Assembly (NCBI GenBank): GCA_023441965.1
Contig: JAEZNB010000058.1
Coordinates: 44,626-108,625 of the forward strand
Length of the DNA: 64,000 nucleotides
From: Bacillota bacterium
GTDB lineage: Bacteria > Bacillota > Clostridia > Lachnospirales > Lachnospiraceae
Direction of reading: 5' to 3'
Positions within the stretch are counted from its first letter, which is position 1, and every line of letters starts with the position of its first letter. Position numbers and translations under genes: made by a program. The notes under the pieces were generated by a model. That model worked only from the letters and a program-made list of their open reading frames with translations, did no database searches and had not been told where the DNA came from. Positions 26,274 to 35,024 of the stretch are shown one piece after another.

Positions 26274-28055
26274 TTATTGATTGTTCTCTTCTCGAATTTT
26301 CGTTTCTTTATTCAGCAGCTCAATTAAGTCTTGATCCGTTTGATATCTTAAGGATAAATGGGAATTGATGTTGGCTATCTCGGGATGATGATCCAGGTAG
26401 TGAAAAAGCTGATCTATGGTATACTCTAAACCATTCGTCATGAAGTAATCTTCTATCAGATTAAATAAGGCTAGGTCCTCTTCATAATCCAGTGTTAACC
26501 GATAATTCCTGGACCATTTTGGAGGCAGCTTTACTTCATTTATCTTAAAGTAGTCGGGATTATTCTTAAAATACCAGGTCATGTACTCAGAATGCCTGGC
26601 ATTGGGAAAATAGCTTTTGACCTTCTCAAGGGCACTTACATTGATGATTTCAACACCGGTCCCTACTGCAAAGCCTCTGGCACAGGTATAATCGGCACCG
26701 GCTGCAAAGTGACGCTTCAGCAGATACTGACCGATCTCCTTGGATACATAAGGACAATCACCGGTCACTCTGATCACAACGTCAATCAAAAGCTTCCTTG
26801 CTATGTCCAGATATCTGCGTATCACATCCTCAGGATCCCCCCTGTGAAAGATGACATCTCTTCTATAGGTATAGTTCTCCAGTTCCGCATCCTCCTCCAG
26901 CTCCGAAGTGGCCAGAATCGTATGGTTTACATGATCAAAACGCAGGCAGTTCTTAATGCATAATTCAATGGAAGACAGCTTTCCGATCGGGAGCAGCGCT
27001 TTTCTGGGAAGCCTTGCAGATTTTAAGCGGCATGCAATGATGACAGCAATATTCGCTTTCTTGAAATCCTCTGCGTGGAGTGCTTCTCCTTTCTTACGGT
27101 CCGAGGCAAGTATATGTAACTCCTTCGTCAGCTTCTCCATCTGCTTCAGCGTCAGACCCGGCTTCCCCGATCGTTTGAACTCAACATCTTCCCCAGTAAG
27201 CAGACTGCCCTTTTTCATATCATGCTTTAAGATCGGTATCTGTATTGTCTTGTCCAGATACCCTTTTTCCTCTGCGGATAAAAAGGGCTGCGTCATTAAT
27301 TCCGTATATCTCGCCAGTAAGTCGGTGTACTTACGGTACTGCTCCACGGTTACACTGGAAAACCTATCGTACTTCGTTTCCTGACTGCTTAGCATGACAT
27401 GCTTCTCGATCACATCAGCCCCGAGTAAGGCTGCCGTTACCGGCAAGAGGATGGCATCCTCACTATTTCCGCTGACATGATCGGCAAATACGATCCGCTT
27501 GTGAAAGGTATCCTTTATCACCTTCAGCTTCGAGAGTCCGCTGTCGCAAAGCCTGGTAGGATAGCCCTGAAAGCCTACCTCCAATAAGATTTCCTCCGGC
27601 TTCAGTGACTTATTGATGGTAGCCAGCCGATGTGCGATTTCCGTTAATTGATACCCTGACACGTTCAGTATGATTTTCTTGTCCATCAGCTGCAGGGAAG
27701 CCAGGGCATCCAATACTGCTTGGTTATATAATACCGAGGCCTGCAGCTTGATACCCTTAATCATTGGCATGTTGTCTTTTAATATTTTCACCCCGTATGC
27801 ATCAAAGAGATCCAGCCAAACATCCTTTGTCTGATATGCGCCGGCGATCACTTCCTTCCATGCACTTTCCTTGATGTATAAGGCTTTGTACAAATCATAA
27901 TATTCATAATCCTTCGTAGCGATCAGATCATACTTGAAAGGCTGAAATTTGATCCCGTATCCCGGGTGAAACTGCGCAAATTCTTCCAGCAGAGCTTGTA
28001 TATATTCCAGCTTCCCCCCATGGGTATTCGCGACCTCAATAATATTGCAGATCAT
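26274..28055 (-). CDS. fusion: NeuB/SpsE-like synthase, SAF domain and SpsF-like cytidylyltransferase
   Basis: 593 residues from the ATG at 28055; an in-frame ATG at 28079 lacks spacing for a ribosome binding site. Residues 1-265: divergent NeuB-type barrel (IIEVANTHGGKLEYI; YGIKFQPFKYD; LLEVGFQGYPT; FADHVSGNSEDA; ADVIEKHVMLSS). Residues about 275-335: SAF domain (IPILKHDMKKGSLLTGEDVEF). Residues about 340-590: nucleotidyltransferase of the SpsF/PseF/NeuA type (AVIIACRLKSARLPRKALLP; VIFHRGDPEDVIRRYLD; VVIRVTGDCPYVS; YRLTLDYEEDLALF). It could both make a nonulosonic acid and activate it with CTP. Second gene of the locus. The cytidylyltransferase half probably replaces the separate PseF that is otherwise missing. 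Confidence 0.87.
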   Translation of the reverse strand: MICNIIEVANTHGGKLEYIQALLEEFAQFHPGYGIKFQPFKYDLIATKDYEYYDLYKALYIKESAWKEVIAGAYQTKDVWLDLFDAYGVKILKDNMPMIKGIKLQASVLYNQAVLDALASLQLMDKKIILNVSGYQLTEIAHRLATINKSLKPEEILLEVGFQGYPTRLCDSGLSKLKVIKDTFHKRIVFADHVSGNSEDAILLPVTAALLGADVIEKHVMLSSQETKYDRFSSVTVEQYRKYTDLLARYTELMTQPFLSAEEKGYLDKTIQIPILKHDMKKGSLLTGEDVEFKRSGKPGLTLKQMEKLTKELHILASDRKKGEALHAEDFKKANIAVIIACRLKSARLPRKALLPIGKLSSIELCIKNCLRFDHVNHTILATSELEEDAELENYTYRRDVIFHRGDPEDVIRRYLDIARKLLIDVVIRVTGDCPYVSKEIGQYLLKRHFAAGADYTCARGFAVGTGVEIINVSALEKVKSYFPNARHSEYMTWYFKNNPDYFKINEVKLPPKWSRNYRLTLDYEEDLALFNLIEDYFMTNGLEYTIDQLFHYLDHHPEIANINSHLSLRYQTDQDLIELLNKETKIREENNQ

Positions 28056-28096
28056 CCCTTCCCCTCTTTCTATCAACACATTTTTACCAATTCCGC

Positions 28097-29536
28097 TTAT
28101 TTATCCTCAAAAACGTTTTGCTTGTGTTTCTCATTGCACTGACCGTAATAGTATTGATAGTTGGATTTATACTTCTGGTTATGCTTCATCATAACTCCAT
28201 TCATGACAAAGCCCAGAATATTCGCTTCCACAAACTTTAGTTTGCTGATTGCACTTGATATGTTTGGGTGAGAGGTTTTATTTTCCTTAACAACAATCAT
28301 GATTCCATCCACTAATTTAATCAGACCAAGGACGTCTGATACAACATTTACAGGTGGTGTATCGATAATGATATAGTCGTAAAACTTCTCCAGCTTCTTA
28401 ATCAGCTCTTCCATCTGTATACTGGACAGCAGCTCCGTTGGATTAGGGGCCAGAGTTCCCGTAGGCATAAGCTCAACATTCTCATAAGAGGTTTTATAGA
28501 TCGCATCCTTTTCACTGATCATATTCGATAAGGCATTACTGACCCCACGAATGTTTTTGACATTGAAAAAGCCATGTAACCTTCCCTTCCTTAAATCGCA
28601 ATCCATAAGAAGAACCCTGGCTCCGGTTTGTGCAATTGTAACCGCCAAGTTGGCACTTGTCGTACTTTTTCCGTCATCCGGTGTCGGGCTGCTGATGATA
28701 ATTTTTTTACAGGAGTCCCCTCGTAAGGTAAACCTTAGATTTGTTCGAAGAGCCTTATATGCCTCTGTCACAACAAATTTGCTGTTGATACTAACGCTAC
28801 TATGTAGCTTCGTGTCCTTCCTTTCTTTTTGAAACAGTTCCAGAAGCCTGTTTAATCTTAACGGTTTATCGCTTTCCGTATGAAAGTTTGGAATTGAACC
28901 CAATACGGGTAATTTATATTTTTTAGTTAAGTCCTCCTGATTTTTCACATTGGTGTCAATCATTTCCCAAAGCATACTTGCCATGACGGAAAAGAAGAAG
29001 CCTATGATTCCTCCTACCATCGTATTCATAGCTACATTGGGACTCGACGGAGCCGTAGGCATGGTTACAGGATCAACTATACTGATCTTCGCATTGGTCT
29101 TAATATTGTTGATAAAGTCAGGCACTAATTTCTGCATGGTCTCTGCCAGAAGAAAGGAATCCTCCGGATCATAGGAGGTGACACTGATCTGGAAAAGCTC
29201 TGAATTATTAACCGAATGTATATCGGTCATTTGCTTTAGTTGTCCCGGAGAATACTCTAAATTGCTTTCCTCAATTACCTGCTTATAAAAGACCTTTGTC
29301 TGTAAAAAATTAATATAAGTAGTAACAACCTTTTGCGCATAATTCAACTCATTTAAGTTAGGAGCAGTAGCGGCATCCACCGGGTTGACATACAGCTGCA
29401 CTGTAGCCGTATAGGTTGGTTTTGTAATATATCTGCTGACAACAAAGGCAATACATAACCCTGCAAGGGTACAAGCAATGATGAAGATTATTTTCTTAAA
29501 CAATAACTCTATCAGTTCCCTTAACGTAAAATCCAT
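28097..29536 (-). CDS. Wzz-type co-polymerase fused to BY-type tyrosine kinase (CapA-CapB-like)
   Basis: 479 residues from the ATG at 29536, chosen for GGAGGAG seven bases upstream. Residues 1-200: chain-length determinant domain with two membrane segments (about 15-35 and 165-190) and the Pro-rich TMPTAPSSPN before the second. Residues about 240-450: bacterial tyrosine kinase with Walker A (SPTPDDGKSTTSANLA), Walker A' (VLLMDCDLRKG) and Walker B (YIIIDTPPV). The C-terminus has a tyrosine cluster (YKSNYQYYYGQ), the usual autophosphorylation site. It controls polymer length and export. First gene of the leftward locus. Firmicutes usually split this into two proteins; the fused form is more like proteobacterial Wzc, though both are known. 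Confidence 0.92.
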   Translation of the reverse strand: MDFTLRELIELLFKKIIFIIACTLAGLCIAFVVSRYITKPTYTATVQLYVNPVDAATAPNLNELNYAQKVVTTYINFLQTKVFYKQVIEESNLEYSPGQLKQMTDIHSVNNSELFQISVTSYDPEDSFLLAETMQKLVPDFINNIKTNAKISIVDPVTMPTAPSSPNVAMNTMVGGIIGFFFSVMASMLWEMIDTNVKNQEDLTKKYKLPVLGSIPNFHTESDKPLRLNRLLELFQKERKDTKLHSSVSINSKFVVTEAYKALRTNLRFTLRGDSCKKIIISSPTPDDGKSTTSANLAVTIAQTGARVLLMDCDLRKGRLHGFFNVKNIRGVSNALSNMISEKDAIYKTSYENVELMPTGTLAPNPTELLSSIQMEELIKKLEKFYDYIIIDTPPVNVVSDVLGLIKLVDGIMIVVKENKTSHPNISSAISKLKFVEANILGFVMNGVMMKHNQKYKSNYQYYYGQCNEKHKQNVFEDK

Positions 29537-29566
29537 ATAAACTCCTCCCACCAAAATACGATTATT

Positions 29567-29709
29567 CTATTTATTCTCAAATCCCGCCGTCTTCCACACT
29601 TCCTCAAGCTCTTCACCGGTTGGATCTACCTGTTGCAAAGATTACTTCGTTGCTCAATAACTATTTTATGTTTCTTCGTAGAAATGAGTTCCTCGTTATT
29701 CCTCTTCAA
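29567..29709 (-). pseudogene. possible remnant of a small coding region
   Basis: Two short overlapping minus-strand frames in the 268-base gap ahead of the Wzz-kinase gene read like ordinary protein: 29626-29709 (EELISTKKHKIVIEQRSNL) and 29567-29638 (DPTGEELEEVWKTAGFENK). A single frameshift would join them. No family is recognised. It may equally be chance; the composition is the only evidence. Confidence 0.2.
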
Positions 29710-29772
29710 TTTCTCATATCACTATCCTATAAATATTACTAATACGATTTTAATGTACATTTGCTGTATCTT

Positions 29773-29781
29773 TGATATAAT
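29773..29781 (+). promoter_or_regulatory. extended -10 promoter for trkA-trkH
   Basis: TGATATAAT (extended -10, TGn TATAAT) 42 bases upstream of the trkA ATG; no good -35. AAGGAG lies at 29803-29808. Confidence 0.55.
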
Positions 29782-29822
29782 AGAATAATAGAATACATGT
29801 AAAAAGGAGCATCCCAGAAGAA

Positions 29823-31178
29823 ATGAAAGCAATTATCGTAGGCTGTGGAAAAGTTGGGTTCGCCATCGCCGAGCAGCTGGACAGAGAGGGCCATGAGGTC
29901 ACTCTCATTGACAACAAAGTTACTGCCATTAATAATATCAGCAACACCCTTGATGTTTTGGGCATCGTGGGAAACGGAGCAAGCCATAGCATTCAGAAAT
30001 CAGCCGGAGTAGAGGACGCTGATTTACTGATTGCCGTTACAGGATCTGACGAGTTGAATCTGCTCTGCTGCCTGATCGCAAAGAAGGCCGGCTCCTGTCA
30101 TACCATAGCTCGAATCAGAAACCCTCAGTACAATGGTGAGGTCGAATTTATCAAGGAGGGATTGGGCCTCTCCATGATAATTAATCCCGAGCAGGAGACA
30201 GCAACCGATATTGCCCGCTTGGTAAGGCTTCCGTCCGCCATAAATATAGATGTATTTGCCAAGGGTAAGGTGGAGCTTCTACAGGTGCAGCTACCGATGA
30301 ATTCGGTACTGAATCATATGCCGATCAGAAATATACCTTCCCAACTGCATTGTAATATCCTCGTATGTGCGGTGGAGCGGGAGGATGAGGTCTTTATTCC
30401 ATCCGGTAACTTCATTCTGCAGGCAGAGGATAAAATATCGATTGTGGCAACACCGAGAAACGCCCTTGACTTTTTCCATAAAATCGGCATTTCCACCACT
30501 CCGATCAGAAATGTCATGATTGTAGGCGGAGGGAATATCGCCATCTATCTCACGGATATACTCAAAGAGATGGGAGTTAAGGTCAAAATCATTGAACAGG
30601 ACCGGGATCGTTGCGAACACCTAAGTGAGATACTTCCGGAAGCCTTAATCATCCATGCCAATGCTTCCGACCATAATGTGCTGCTGGAGGAAGGCATCGA
30701 GCATACAGACGCCTTTATCTCTCTTACGAATCTGGATGAAGAGAATATTCTGCTGTCTCTTTATGCCCATAGAAACTCCCATGCCAAGGTGTTTACCAAA
30801 ATTACCCGGCTGACCTATGACGAGATCATCGATGATATGCCCCTGGGTACCATCGTGAAGCCTAAGCTGATCACCGCTGACCGTATCGTACAGCATGCCA
30901 GAGCCATGCAAAATCCGAAGGGCAGTAATGTGGAGACTTTATATAAGATTGTTGATAACAAGGCAGAGGCCTTGGAATTTCGTGTGAAGGGAAGCTCCAA
31001 GCTGCTGGGTATTCCATTAGCAAAATTGGACCTGAAGCCCAATCTGCTGTTATGCTGCATCAACAGAAAGAACAAGATCATTATTCCGAACGGCCAGGAT
31101 TCCCTGAAGGTCGATGATGCTGTGATCGTTGTTACCACTGATGCCGGCTTGGATGATATTGATGATATCTTAAGATAA
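29823..31178 (+). CDS. trkA: Trk potassium uptake regulatory subunit TrkA
   Basis: 451 residues with two tandem RCK units, each with an NAD-binding Rossmann part and a TrkA_C part. The first nucleotide loop is IVGCGKVGFAIAEQL at the N-terminus; the second is MIVGGGNIAIYLTDIL at about residue 230. Cytoplasmic partner that gates the TrkH channel in response to nucleotides. trkH follows 11 bases downstream. Start ATG with AAGGAG somewhat far upstream (14 bases). Confidence 0.95.
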   Translation: MKAIIVGCGKVGFAIAEQLDREGHEVTLIDNKVTAINNISNTLDVLGIVGNGASHSIQKSAGVEDADLLIAVTGSDELNLLCCLIAKKAGSCHTIARIRNPQYNGEVEFIKEGLGLSMIINPEQETATDIARLVRLPSAINIDVFAKGKVELLQVQLPMNSVLNHMPIRNIPSQLHCNILVCAVEREDEVFIPSGNFILQAEDKISIVATPRNALDFFHKIGISTTPIRNVMIVGGGNIAIYLTDILKEMGVKVKIIEQDRDRCEHLSEILPEALIIHANASDHNVLLEEGIEHTDAFISLTNLDEENILLSLYAHRNSHAKVFTKITRLTYDEIIDDMPLGTIVKPKLITADRIVQHARAMQNPKGSNVETLYKIVDNKAEALEFRVKGSSKLLGIPLAKLDLKPNLLLCCINRKNKIIIPNGQDSLKVDDAVIVVTTDAGLDDIDDILR

Positions 31179-31189
31179 CAGGAGCTCTT

Positions 31190-32623
31190 ATGAATAAATC
31201 GATTATTTTACACATTATCGGCTGGATCCTGACGGTTGAAGCAGCTCTTCTGACGCTTCCGGCTCTTATAGCCCTGATCTATCAGGAGAGAAGCGGCTTC
31301 TCCTTTCTGATTACAATGGGTCTGTGCCTGCTGCTCGGTCTCCCCTTACTACTGAGAAAGCAAAAAAGCAGTCTCTTCTTCTCGAAGGAGGGCTTTATCA
31401 GTGTTGCCTTAGGCTGGATCGTCCTTAGTATTATGGGTTCCTTGCCCTTCTATCTTAGCGGAGAGATCCCCAATTTTGTGGATGCTCTCTTTGAGGTTAT
31501 CTCCGGGTTTACGACTACCGGTGCCTCTATATTAAAGGATGTGGAGGCCCTTTCTAAGTGTATGCTGTTCTGGAGAAGCTTCACCCATTGGATCGGAGGC
31601 ATGGGTATCCTGGTATTCATCCTTGCGATTCTTCCCATGACCGGGGGAGAGCGGATGCATATCCTCCGTGCCGAAAGTCCCGGCCCCTCCATCTCCAAGC
31701 TTACTCCCAGGATGAAGACCTCTGCGATCCTTTTATATGCGATCTATCTGGGCATGACTTTCCTCCAGATCATCCTTCTCTTATTCAGTCATATGCCGGT
31801 CTTTGATGCAGTGACCATAAGTTTAGGTACTGCAGGAACAGGCGGCTTTGCCGTCAGAAATTCCGGTATGGCGGATTATACCTTCTGTCAGCAATGGATT
31901 ATTACCATCTTCATGTTCCTGTTTGGTGTGAATTTTAACCTTTATTACCTGCTCCTCTTCCGTAGATTTAAGGTGGCCTTCAAGAGCGAGGAATTACGTT
32001 CCTACGTCCTGATCGTATTGACAGCAATCCTTCTGATTGCTTATAATCTGGGCGGAATTAAGAACTTCCTAAGCTCTCTGGAGCCTGCAGCCTTTCAGGT
32101 ATCCTCGGTCATCACAACCACAGGCTATGCAACGGTTGATTTTAATACCTGGCCAACCTTTTCGCAATTCATTCTGATGTTCCTCATGTTCATCGGAGCC
32201 TGTGCAGGCAGCACAGGTGGCGGTATGAAGATATCCCGAATCGTAATCCTTGTGAAGACTCTGGGCAAAGAATTGTCCTACCTGGTGCATAAGCGCAGTA
32301 TTAAGATACTAAAGTTTGACGGCAATCGGATCGAGCATGAGGTTCTGCGGTCCATCAATGTGTTCTTTGCCGCTTATATGTTCATATTTAGTATCTCCGT
32401 ACTTCTGGTTTCCACGGATAATTTTGATCTTACCACAAGCTTTACCTCGGTTGTCGCCACGCTCAATAACATTGGTCCGGGTTTTGGAGCGGTTGGTCCC
32501 ATGGGCAACTACGCTTCCTTCTCTGTCCTGTCCAAATTTGTAATGATGTTCGATATGTTGGCGGGAAGACTGGAGGTATTTCCTCTCTTGCTCTTGTTTA
32601 TGCCGAGCACCTGGAAGAAGTAG
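31190..32623 (+). CDS. trkH: Trk potassium transporter subunit TrkH
   Basis: 477 residues, normal length, about ten membrane helices plus four pore loops. The four filter sequences are visible: FTTTGAS, LGTAGTGGFAV, TTTGYA and LNNIGPGFGAVG, and the end MFDMLAGRLEVFPLLLLF is typical. It forms the potassium-conducting channel with TrkA. Start ATG with CAGGAGCTC upstream. Confidence 0.95.
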   Translation: MNKSIILHIIGWILTVEAALLTLPALIALIYQERSGFSFLITMGLCLLLGLPLLLRKQKSSLFFSKEGFISVALGWIVLSIMGSLPFYLSGEIPNFVDALFEVISGFTTTGASILKDVEALSKCMLFWRSFTHWIGGMGILVFILAILPMTGGERMHILRAESPGPSISKLTPRMKTSAILLYAIYLGMTFLQIILLLFSHMPVFDAVTISLGTAGTGGFAVRNSGMADYTFCQQWIITIFMFLFGVNFNLYYLLLFRRFKVAFKSEELRSYVLIVLTAILLIAYNLGGIKNFLSSLEPAAFQVSSVITTTGYATVDFNTWPTFSQFILMFLMFIGACAGSTGGGMKISRIVILVKTLGKELSYLVHKRSIKILKFDGNRIEHEVLRSINVFFAAYMFIFSISVLLVSTDNFDLTTSFTSVVATLNNIGPGFGAVGPMGNYASFSVLSKFVMMFDMLAGRLEVFPLLLLFMPSTWKK

Positions 32624-32661
32624 TTTGTCCCAAATCACTTCAATACGATATAGGCACAATA

Positions 32662-32706
32662 GAAACGCGCCGCAGCGAAACTGTCCGTTACGCTTGCGAC
32701 GCGTTC
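32662..32706. terminator. imperfect inverted repeat after trkH
   Basis: GAAACGCGCCGCAGCG (32662-32677) pairs imperfectly with 32691-32706. It lies between convergent genes and probably ends transcription, but no long T-run follows. Confidence 0.45.
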
Positions 32707-32749
32707 TTACACCATTTTCCAATAAGATATCCATATCCGCTTGTTTCTG

Positions 32750-33268
32750 TTATATGGGTCGTATGTTGTCAACCATACAAGTGGAAGTAACCAGGGTGGC
32801 CCCCTCCTCATTGATCAGAAGCACAATGCCTTCCCCGACTCTTAAGATTTGTGCTATCGATGATTCACCATTGATCAATGTAAAGACAAAGATATTTCCG
32901 ATATTTTGATTCAGAAGCTCTGTCATGGAATCCTCACAGCAGCTGCATTCCCCTTCCTCCCTTCGGATCGTTTCTAAATCCAGCCCATTCACCAGGGCTG
33001 CATCGATTGTCAGATACAGGATGTGGCATATGGCTATAACCTGCCCATTTTGAAGACGGGCAAGATATTTATTTACAATGGGCTGAGGTGGTACCGTATC
33101 CATAAAGGAGCTGCCAAAGGTCCTCACAGCAATGGTCTGACCTGCTAACTGAACAATGATATTACGCATAGGTTCTGTACAGCAGTCACACAGGCTTGTA
33201 TTCCTCTTACCGGACTTTTTCTTACTTTTTGACCGTGGGTGTTTATATTCTATTCTTCTTAGGAACAT
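32750..33268 (-). CDS. unknown protein with duplicated CxCC motif
   Basis: 172 residues, not recognised. The N-terminus is very basic (KHPRSKSKKKSGKRN). Then come two similar halves, each opening with a C-x-C-C-x3-M motif: LCDCCTEPMRNIIVQLAGQ and CSCCEDSMTELLNQNIGN. Each is followed by a short beta-rich stretch (AVRTFGSSFMDT, and FVFTLINGESSI). It looks like a tandem duplication of a unit of about 75 residues. The paired cysteines could bind metal or cross-link, as in some spore-coat proteins, but no coat family is recognised. Start ATG with AGGAGGGG upstream. An upstream CATATAATA resembles a SigK-type -10, but a matching -35 is not evident. Confidence 0.6.
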   Translation of the reverse strand: MFLRRIEYKHPRSKSKKKSGKRNTSLCDCCTEPMRNIIVQLAGQTIAVRTFGSSFMDTVPPQPIVNKYLARLQNGQVIAICHILYLTIDAALVNGLDLETIRREEGECSCCEDSMTELLNQNIGNIFVFTLINGESSIAQILRVGEGIVLLINEEGATLVTSTCMVDNIRPI

Positions 33269-33354
33269 TTCACCCCTCCTACTTACAGTATAATATCATA
33301 GTATTATATGTCTGATTTGCCGGAAGGGGCACTCTCTTCGTTCTATTTCTTGGT

Positions 33355-33849
33355 GTGACAGGGGGACGTGTGACAGGGGGACGGTGATATTGTCACAGGG
33401 TGACAGGGGGACGGAGATATTGTCACATGTGACGGTGACAGGGGGACGGAGATATTGTCACATGTGACAGGTAGACGGAGATATTGTCACATATCTGTGT
33501 GAAGAGGCGTGACAAGGGTTCGGGGATAGTGATATCTTCAGTTGGAGCTGTTTCACGATAAGTTTGATGGAGCACAAGGTATCATATGTGTCCCATAATT
33601 TACTGTTTGCCGAACAGATTGATAATGATGTTGTGACAAATGCGGACAATGCTTTGTCCGAATATGGCATAACATCATTGAAATCTGTCCTGCAACCAGT
33701 ATGTGAGGGACACATATGATACCTTGTTCCTCTTAATAACTATAATGAAACAGCTCCCAGTACGACTATAACTCCGAAACCTTGTCACGCCTGTCACTGC
33801 ACCACAGGTGACAACAACTCCGTCCCCCTGTCACACGTCCCCCTGTCAC
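33355..33849. mobile_element. nested palindromic element, copy A
   Basis: No transposase. Outer arms are arrays of GTGACAGGGGGACGG units: five on the left (33355-33490), each able to fold through a following TGTCAC, and inverted units on the right (33809-33849). Inner arms pair in order: 33506-33523 with 33774-33791 (one mismatch), 33544-33555 with 33746-33757 (perfect), 33575-33594 with 33707-33726 (perfect 20 bases, CAAGGTATCATATGTGTCCC), 33624-33632 with 33671-33679, and 33643-33649 with 33654-33660. The whole could fold into one long cruciform or hairpin. It begins three bases after the stop of the dehydrogenase gene. Copy B lies on the other side of that gene in the same orientation. Confidence 0.85.
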
Positions 33850-33851
33850 CG

Positions 33852-34886
33852 TCAAAAACATCTTTGCTTCTTGTCTCTTAAACAGCGGTCACCTCTGCTG
33901 CATTGATAGCAGACTTCATTGGTTAAACTCTTATTGTCAAAGAAGTCTCTGCAGTTCATCAAGGTTGTCTCCGCAATATTATGAAGAGCCTCCTTTGTTA
34001 AAAATGCCTGATGAGAGGTCACAATTACATTTGGCATGGATATGATTCTGGCAAGGACATCATCGTGAATGATGCTGTAGGACATGTCTTCATAGAAAAC
34101 CTCTGTTTCTTCCTCATAGACATCCAGACAGGCCCCACCAATCTTTTCTGCCTTCAGAGCATCCAGCAGAGCTTCACTGTCAATCAGGGCCCCTCTGGAG
34201 GTATTGACAAGATATATCCCATTCTTCATCAACTGAATGGTATCTGAGTTAATCATATGGAAGGTATCCTTGGTCAGCGGGCAGTGGAGAGAAATGATAT
34301 CGGATTCTTTGAACAGCTCCTCCAAAGAAACATATTGGATAGAGGAAGCTTCTATCGGAAAAGGATCATAAGCAATAACCTTCATGCCGAAGCCCTGGCA
34401 AATATCAATAAAGACCCGTCCAATCTTACCTGTTCCTACTACACCCATGGTCTTACCGTGCAGATCAAAGCCTGTGAGACCATTCAAACTGAAATTAAAT
34501 TCCCTGGTTCTGACATAAGCCCGATGAATTTTCCTGTTCAGGGAAAGTAACAGGGCCATCGCATGCTCTGCCACTGCATAGGGAGAATAAGCCGGCACGC
34601 GAACCACATGCATCTTCTGGTAGGCCGCCTTAAAGTCCACATTATTATAGCCCGCACAGCGCATGGCAACTAGCCGAATCCCATTCTGATAAAGAATATC
34701 AATCGTTTCCTTATCAATCGTGTCATTCACAAAGGCAACCACCGCTTCATATCCCGCTGCCATAAAGGCTGTCTTCGGTCCCAGCTTCGGATCGAAGTAT
34801 TCAATTTCAATCCCGTACTGCTCCTTCAACAGGTCAAAATATAGTTTATCATATGGCTTTGTATCAAAAAAACAGATCTTATTCAT
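33852..34886 (-). CDS. D-2-hydroxyacid dehydrogenase (D-lactate dehydrogenase-like)
   Basis: 344 residues from the ATG at 34886, chosen for AGGAGG six bases upstream; the frame is open for 24 more codons without a site. NAD-dependent family that reduces pyruvate to D-lactate. Features: LVAMRCAGYNNVDFKAAY, VPAYSPYAVAEHAMALLLS, the Rossmann loop GVVGTGKIGRVF, HCPLTKDTFHMI, VNTSRGALIDSEALLDAL (catalytic Arg), LDVYEEETEVFYED (Glu) and TSHQAFLTKEAL (His). The last 19 residues hold four cysteines (CYQCSRGDRCLRDKKQRCF), an unusual tail. The gene is bracketed by two direct copies of the palindromic element, and the stop codon lies right at the edge of copy A. Confidence 0.9.
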   Translation of the reverse strand: MNKICFFDTKPYDKLYFDLLKEQYGIEIEYFDPKLGPKTAFMAAGYEAVVAFVNDTIDKETIDILYQNGIRLVAMRCAGYNNVDFKAAYQKMHVVRVPAYSPYAVAEHAMALLLSLNRKIHRAYVRTREFNFSLNGLTGFDLHGKTMGVVGTGKIGRVFIDICQGFGMKVIAYDPFPIEASSIQYVSLEELFKESDIISLHCPLTKDTFHMINSDTIQLMKNGIYLVNTSRGALIDSEALLDALKAEKIGGACLDVYEEETEVFYEDMSYSIIHDDVLARIISMPNVIVTSHQAFLTKEALHNIAETTLMNCRDFFDNKSLTNEVCYQCSRGDRCLRDKKQRCF

Positions 34887-35024
34887 AGCAGACCTCCTTA
34901 CTGCCAATCGCCGAGATATCAGGCGCCAGCATACTTCTAGTGAAAGGTAACTCTCCATAAAGGAATTTGCCTATAAACACATTTTGTCCAAATTATGTGA
35001 CTATCATGTGTGTTAAGGGATGTA

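Noticed and set aside
33355..33490. Regularly spaced repeats as a CRISPR array
   Set aside because: The intervals are short, repeated and palindromic, without unique spacers; no cas genes are present.
33458..33715. Minus-strand frame of 85 codons in element copy A as a gene
   Set aside because: It lies inside the palindromic structure, shares only part of its length with the frame in copy B and has no ribosome binding site.
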